NCBI RefSeq assembly: GCF_036634195.1
Contig: NZ_JAZIFY010000001.1
Span: 6,706,501-6,770,500, forward strand
Source of the DNA: Streptomyces sp. P9-A4
GTDB taxonomy: Bacteria > Actinomycetota > Actinomycetes > Streptomycetales > Streptomycetaceae
DNA length: 64,000 bases
Direction: 5' to 3'
In this document: positions 60,346-64,000 of the stretch, one piece after another
How positions within the stretch are numbered: the first letter of the stretch is position 1
Layout: every line of letters begins with the position of its first letter
The notes under the pieces: generated by a model
The model's input: only the letters and a program-made list of their open reading frames with translations
Told to the model about the DNA's origin: nothing
The model's database searches: none
Program-made: the position numbers and the translations under genes

Positions 60346-61698
60346 GTGAGCAGTGAGCTACTGGCACCCCTGGACCTGGCCTTCTGGCACCTGGAATCCC
60401 CATCCCACCCCCTCCACCTCGGGGCCCTCGCCCACTTCGGACCCCTGCCCGTGACCACCGGGCACGAGCCGGCCGACGTCCTGAGCCTGCTCGCCCGGCG
60501 CGCCGCCGCCGTCCCCCGGCTCCGCATGCGCGTCCGCGACGTCCTGCTCCCGGTCGGCGGCTCCGCCTGGACCGCAGACCCGGACTTCGACGTACGCCAC
60601 CACGTCCACGAGATCGCCGTCCCCGGCGCCGACTTCCCGGCCGAGACCGCCCGGCTCGCCGCCGAACTCATGGAACGCCCCGTCGCCCGAGGTCTGCCGC
60701 CCTGGGAGATGTACCTGCTGAGCGGCGCCCCCGACGGCTCCTTCGCCGTCCTCGTCAAGCTCCACCACGCCCTCGCCGACGGCATGCGGGCCGTCGCCAT
60801 CGGCGCCGGGATCTTCGACGAGATCGCCGTGGGCCGCCGCCCCGCGAACCGTCAGCGGCCGGTCCCGCCGCGCTCCTGGCTCCCCGGCCCCGGACGGCTC
60901 CTCGGCATGGCCCGCGACCGGATCGGCGACCTCGGCCGGGCCGTCGAGGTCGGTGCCTCGGTCGTCGGCGCCTCCGTCGTCCGCGCCGGACGGCTCGACG
61001 GGCGCCCCGCCCTCGCCGCCGAGTCCAGCGGAACCCGCCGGATCGCCACCGTCACACTGCCCCTCGACCGCGTCCACCGCGTCCGCCGCACCACCGGCGG
61101 AACCGCCAACGACGTCCTCCTCGCCGTCGTCGCCGGAGCCCTACGCCGCTGGTTCGACGGGCGCGGACTGCCTTTCCCCGGCGCCGACCCGCGCGCCCTC
61201 GTCCCCGTCTCGCGGCGCCGCCCCGGCACCCCGCCCGGCCCCGGAAACAGCCTCTCCGGCTACCTCGTCGACCTGCCCGTCACCGAACCCGACCCGACCG
61301 CCCGGCTCGCCGCCGTCCGTACGGCCATGGACCGCAACAAGGCCGCTGGCCCCTTCCGGGGCGCCGGAGCCGTCGCCCTCCTGGCCGACCGACTGCCCCC
61401 GCTGGCCCACCGCTTCGGCGCGCCGCTCGCCTCCGGCGCCGCCTGGCTCCTCTTCGACCTCCTCGTCACCCAGGTCCCGCTGCCCCGCTCCGCGCTCTCC
61501 CTCGGCGGCGCCCCGCTCCGCGCGCTGTTCCCCATGGCCCCGCTGGCCCGGGGCCAGTCGCTGGCCGTCGCGATGTCCCCGTACGACGGCCGGGTCCACA
61601 TCGGCCTCGTCGCCGACGGCGAGGCCGTCCCCGACCTCGACGCGCTGGCCGAGGCCCTCACGGCCGAACTCGACCTGCTCGACCCACCGGCGAACTAG
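60346..61698 (+). CDS. Wax ester synthase/diacylglycerol acyltransferase (WS/DGAT)
   Basis: 450 residues. The active-site HHALADG motif is in VLVKLHHALADGMRAV; the second conserved block is GNSLSGYLVDLPV (NSLSxY-like). It esterifies fatty acyl-CoA to long alcohols or diacylglycerol for storage lipid. AAGAGG lies five bases before the GTG. Single gene with its own promoter region. Confidence 0.88.
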   Translation: MSSELLAPLDLAFWHLESPSHPLHLGALAHFGPLPVTTGHEPADVLSLLARRAAAVPRLRMRVRDVLLPVGGSAWTADPDFDVRHHVHEIAVPGADFPAETARLAAELMERPVARGLPPWEMYLLSGAPDGSFAVLVKLHHALADGMRAVAIGAGIFDEIAVGRRPANRQRPVPPRSWLPGPGRLLGMARDRIGDLGRAVEVGASVVGASVVRAGRLDGRPALAAESSGTRRIATVTLPLDRVHRVRRTTGGTANDVLLAVVAGALRRWFDGRGLPFPGADPRALVPVSRRRPGTPPGPGNSLSGYLVDLPVTEPDPTARLAAVRTAMDRNKAAGPFRGAGAVALLADRLPPLAHRFGAPLASGAAWLLFDLLVTQVPLPRSALSLGGAPLRALFPMAPLARGQSLAVAMSPYDGRVHIGLVADGEAVPDLDALAEALTAELDLLDPPAN

Positions 61699-61865
61699 GG
61701 CCCGTCGTCGAACCGCTCGCCCGAACCGCCGACGCGACCCGCAGGCCACCCGACCCGAACCGGCGACGCGGTCGGCCACGCGACCCGCCGACGCGCGAGT
61801 GACCCCACCCGACCCGCCGACGTGCCTGCCGCGCGGCCCCGCCGCCCGTGCGGCAGGGTGGAGGC

Positions 61866-62738
61866 ATGCCCGAACTCCCCGAGGTGGAAGCGCTGCGCGC
61901 GTTCCTCGACACCCACCTGGTGGGCAAGGAGATCGCCCGTGTGCTGCCCGTCGCGATCAGCGTCCTCAAGACCTACGACCCGCCCCTGAGCGCCGTCGAG
62001 GGCGCCGAGGTCACCGGCGTCGGGCGGCACGGGAAGTTCCTCGACCTCGTCACCACCGGACCCGCGGGCGAGCTTCACATCCTCGTCCACCTCGCCCGCG
62101 CGGGCTGGCTCCGCTGGCAGGACCCGCTGCCCTCCGGACCGCCCAAGCCGGGCAAGGGCCCGCTCGCCCTGCGCACCGCGCTCACCGGTGGCGACGGCTT
62201 CGACCTCACCGAGGCGGGCACCACGAAGCGCCTCGCCGTGTACGTGGTGCGCGATCCGCAGGAGGTGCCGGGCGTGGCCCGTCTCGGCCCCGACCCGCTC
62301 GCCGAGGACTTCGGGCCCGAGGAGTTCGCCGCCCTGCTCGACGGGGAACGCCGCCAGATCAAGGGCGCCCTGCGCGACCAGAGCCTCATCGCCGGTATCG
62401 GCAACGCGTACAGCGACGAGATCCTGCACGCCGCGAAGACCTCCCCCTTCAAACCGACCGCGCACCTCACCCCGGCGGAGACGGCCGCCCTCTACACCGC
62501 GATGAGGACCACCCTCCATGACGCCGTCGAACGCTCCCACGGCCTCGCCGCGGGCAGGCTCAAGGCCGAGAAGAAGAGCGGCCTGCGCGTCCACGGCCGC
62601 ACCGGCGAACCCTGCCCGGTCTGCGGGGACACCATCCGCGAGGTCTCCTTCAGTGACTCCTCCCTCCAGTACTGCCCCACCTGCCAGACCGGCGGGAAGA
62701 TCCTCGCCGACAGAAGGCTTTCCCGCCTTCTCAAGTAG
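61866..62738 (+). CDS. Fpg/Nei-family DNA glycosylase
   Basis: 290 residues starting MPELPEVE, so the Pro nucleophile and Glu of the Fpg/Nei fold are at positions 2 and 3. The H2TH domain (LRDQSLIAGIGNAYSDEIL) and the zinc finger CPVCGD..YCPTCQT complete it. It excises oxidised bases and nicks the DNA. Nei-type features (actinobacterial Nei2/Fpg2 branch) are more likely than MutM; I cannot settle the branch by eye. Confidence 0.9.
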   Translation: MPELPEVEALRAFLDTHLVGKEIARVLPVAISVLKTYDPPLSAVEGAEVTGVGRHGKFLDLVTTGPAGELHILVHLARAGWLRWQDPLPSGPPKPGKGPLALRTALTGGDGFDLTEAGTTKRLAVYVVRDPQEVPGVARLGPDPLAEDFGPEEFAALLDGERRQIKGALRDQSLIAGIGNAYSDEILHAAKTSPFKPTAHLTPAETAALYTAMRTTLHDAVERSHGLAAGRLKAEKKSGLRVHGRTGEPCPVCGDTIREVSFSDSSLQYCPTCQTGGKILADRRLSRLLK

Positions 62739-62745
62739 CCGGGGC

Positions 62746-63228
62746 CTACACCTCGTGCGCCGCGGCGAGTTCGGTGTTGAGCGTGCGCAGGAAGGAGGCG
62801 ATCGTCGCGAGCTCCGCGGGCGTGAACCGGCCGCGTGCGGTCTCGGTGGCTCGCGCCAGTGGGCTGAAGTACTCGCGGGCCAGTTCGCGGGCCTCGGAGT
62901 TGTAGACGAGGTGAACGACTCTGCGGTCCGCGCTGTCGCGTACGCGGCTGATGTGCCCTGAGCGTTCCAGCCGGTCGAGGCATGCCGTGACGGCCCCGGA
63001 TGTCAGACGCAGCTCTTCCTTCAGGCGCGTGGGGGTGGCGGGCTCGTCCGAGTCGGCGGCGGAATCCATGATCACGGACAGTGCGTGGATGTCCGTCGCG
63101 TGGAGACCGCTCCTGTGGGCGAAGTCCAGCGTGCTCCGGTTCAGCTCACGGTTGAGCGTGCGGAGCAGGACGGCGTACGCGAACAGGTCGCTGGGCCCGC
63201 CGGCGGCGTCCGGTGAAGGTGACTGCAT
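62746..63228 (-). CDS. MarR-family regulator
   Basis: 160 residues with winged helix TPTRLKEELRLTSGAVTACLDRLERSGHISRVRDSADRRVVHLV. Divergent from the MMPL transporter gene, whose repressor it probably is. Confidence 0.87.
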   Translation of the reverse strand: MQSPSPDAAGGPSDLFAYAVLLRTLNRELNRSTLDFAHRSGLHATDIHALSVIMDSAADSDEPATPTRLKEELRLTSGAVTACLDRLERSGHISRVRDSADRRVVHLVYNSEARELAREYFSPLARATETARGRFTPAELATIASFLRTLNTELAAAHEV

Positions 63229-63231
63229 ACG

Positions 63232-63279
63232 TCAAGCATAATATTGCTTGATCATTGAGATACTCTCTCCTTGAGATAC
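63232..63279. promoter_or_regulatory. MarR operator region between marR and mmpL
   Basis: TCAAGCATAATATTGCTTGA (63232-63251) has perfect seven-base arms around a TA-rich centre. TTGAGATAC is then repeated at 63255 and 63271. The DNA is unusually A/T-rich for this genome. Likely operator and promoter for the divergent pair. Confidence 0.7.
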
Positions 63280-63308
63280 CTCTGCCGGCCCGCCCCGTTA
63301 GGGAGTCG

Positions 63309-64000
63309 ATGAATAGCGCGCGCCGACCGGTCCGATGGCTGGTCCCCCTCGTACTCTTGGTTGTCTGGCTCGGCCTGGGAGGCGCCTTCGGCTCCTACGC
63401 GGGCAAGCTCGGCGAGGTCTCCACGAACGACCAGGCGGCCTTCCTGCCCCAGAACGCCGAGTCCACCCGCGTCATCGCCCAGCAGAAGGCCTTCAACCAG
63501 CAGGAAACCCTCCCCGCCGTCGTCGTCTGGACAGCGGACGGGGGCGCCGACGTCTCGGAAGCCCAGCAGAAGGCGGCCACTGCCGCGCTGCGTTCGCTGG
63601 CGCGGGCCGAAGGTGTCGAAGGGGCGCCCTCTCCGGCCTTCCGCTCCGAGGACGGAAAGGCTCTGCAGGGCGTCGTGCCCCTCTCGCCCGACCTCGGGGA
63701 ACGGCTCGGTGAGGTTCTGGACGAGGTCGAGCGCGCGGCGGCCGGGGTGCCGGAGACGCGTGCCCAGCTCGCCGGGCCGGCGGCGACCCAGGGGGATCTG
63801 AAAGAAGCGTTCGCGGGAATCGACGGACTTCTGCTCGGGGTGGCGCTCGCCGCCGTCCTGCTCATCCTGCTGCTCGTCTACCGCAGTGTCCTGCTCCCCT
63901 TCCTGATCATCATCAGCGCCGTCTTCGCACTCGGGGTCGCCAGTGCGATCGTGTACGTCCTCGCCGACCACGGCATCGTCCGGGTCGACGGCCAGGTCCA
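63309..64000 (+). CDS. MMPL-family RND transporter, 3' end outside window
   Basis: 231 residues are visible. First helix WLVPLVLLVVWLGLGGAFGSY, then the extracellular loop with FLPQNAESTRV (MMPL hallmark), then helices from LLLGVALAAVLLILLLVYRSVLLPFLIIISAVFALG. MMPL proteins export lipids or drugs using the proton gradient. ATG at 63309 follows GGGAG. The MarR gene is its likely repressor. Confidence 0.87.
   Translation, partial: MNSARRPVRWLVPLVLLVVWLGLGGAFGSYAGKLGEVSTNDQAAFLPQNAESTRVIAQQKAFNQQETLPAVVVWTADGGADVSEAQQKAATAALRSLARAEGVEGAPSPAFRSEDGKALQGVVPLSPDLGERLGEVLDEVERAAAGVPETRAQLAGPAATQGDLKEAFAGIDGLLLGVALAAVLLILLLVYRSVLLPFLIIISAVFALGVASAIVYVLADHGIVRVDGQV

Overview
The window is a stretch of Streptomyces (or close actinomycete) chromosome. 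GC content is very high and third positions are strongly G/C. GTG starts are common, 4-base ATGA/GTGA gene overlaps are frequent, and the gene content is typical (Rpf/M23 wall hydrolases, SpoIIE-type phosphatase, OpcA, WS/DGAT, DUF6777). Both ends are cut: a ROK regulator on the left lacks its start and an MMPL transporter on the right lacks its end. I see no rRNA or tRNA gene.

Left core part (1-20.2 kb): wall hydrolase and SPFH protein, a WGR/beta-propeller pair, small membrane proteins (DUF350, HdeD, DoxX), an M20 dipeptidase, an orphan opcA, a methyltransferase plus cytochrome P450 operon, and divergent from it a second P450. That second P450 gene overlaps by ATGA a six-codon gene, MKYWH-stop, with a near-perfect ribosome binding site. 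This looks like a minimal P450-crosslinked RiPP locus of the biarylitide type. An ABC efflux system with lipoprotein, divergent from a two-component system, follows.

Accessory part (about 20.35-46.25 kb): a composite genomic island. Its left edge holds the abandoned promoter, leader and first ten codons of panD; its right edge holds the same 15-bp core inside an intact panD with a diverged leader and start. The island carries two broken tyrosine integrases, an excisionase-like gene, IS630, IS701 and IS5 remnants plus one intact IS5-type element, and a relic of a type I-E CRISPR-Cas locus (cas6e tail, cas1 5' part, one repeat-like unit). Cargo includes a TetR-controlled MFS pump; an amidino/urea-nitrogen cluster (Tat-secreted and cytoplasmic agmatine deiminases, NCS1 permease, TetR, UreAB and a divergent UreC without accessory genes); a slipin; a KdpD-like kinase without its N-terminal half; MerR; and a PadR-DUF1048-DUF1048-DrrAB efflux operon.

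Right core part (46.2-64 kb): panD, GNAT, racemase-like protein, Rpf-LysM-M23 hydrolase with a TTA codon, EamA transporter, FhuF-like Fe-S protein, SDR with a zinc-ribbon-like N-terminus, a 56-residue peptide gene, lipase maturation factor, DUF1990/YndJ pair with twin palindromic operators, DUF6777 lipoprotein, PAS-GAF-PP2C-ATPase phosphatase, WS/DGAT acyltransferase, Nei/Fpg glycosylase, and a MarR/MMPL divergent pair. All functions are read from sequence motifs without database searches.
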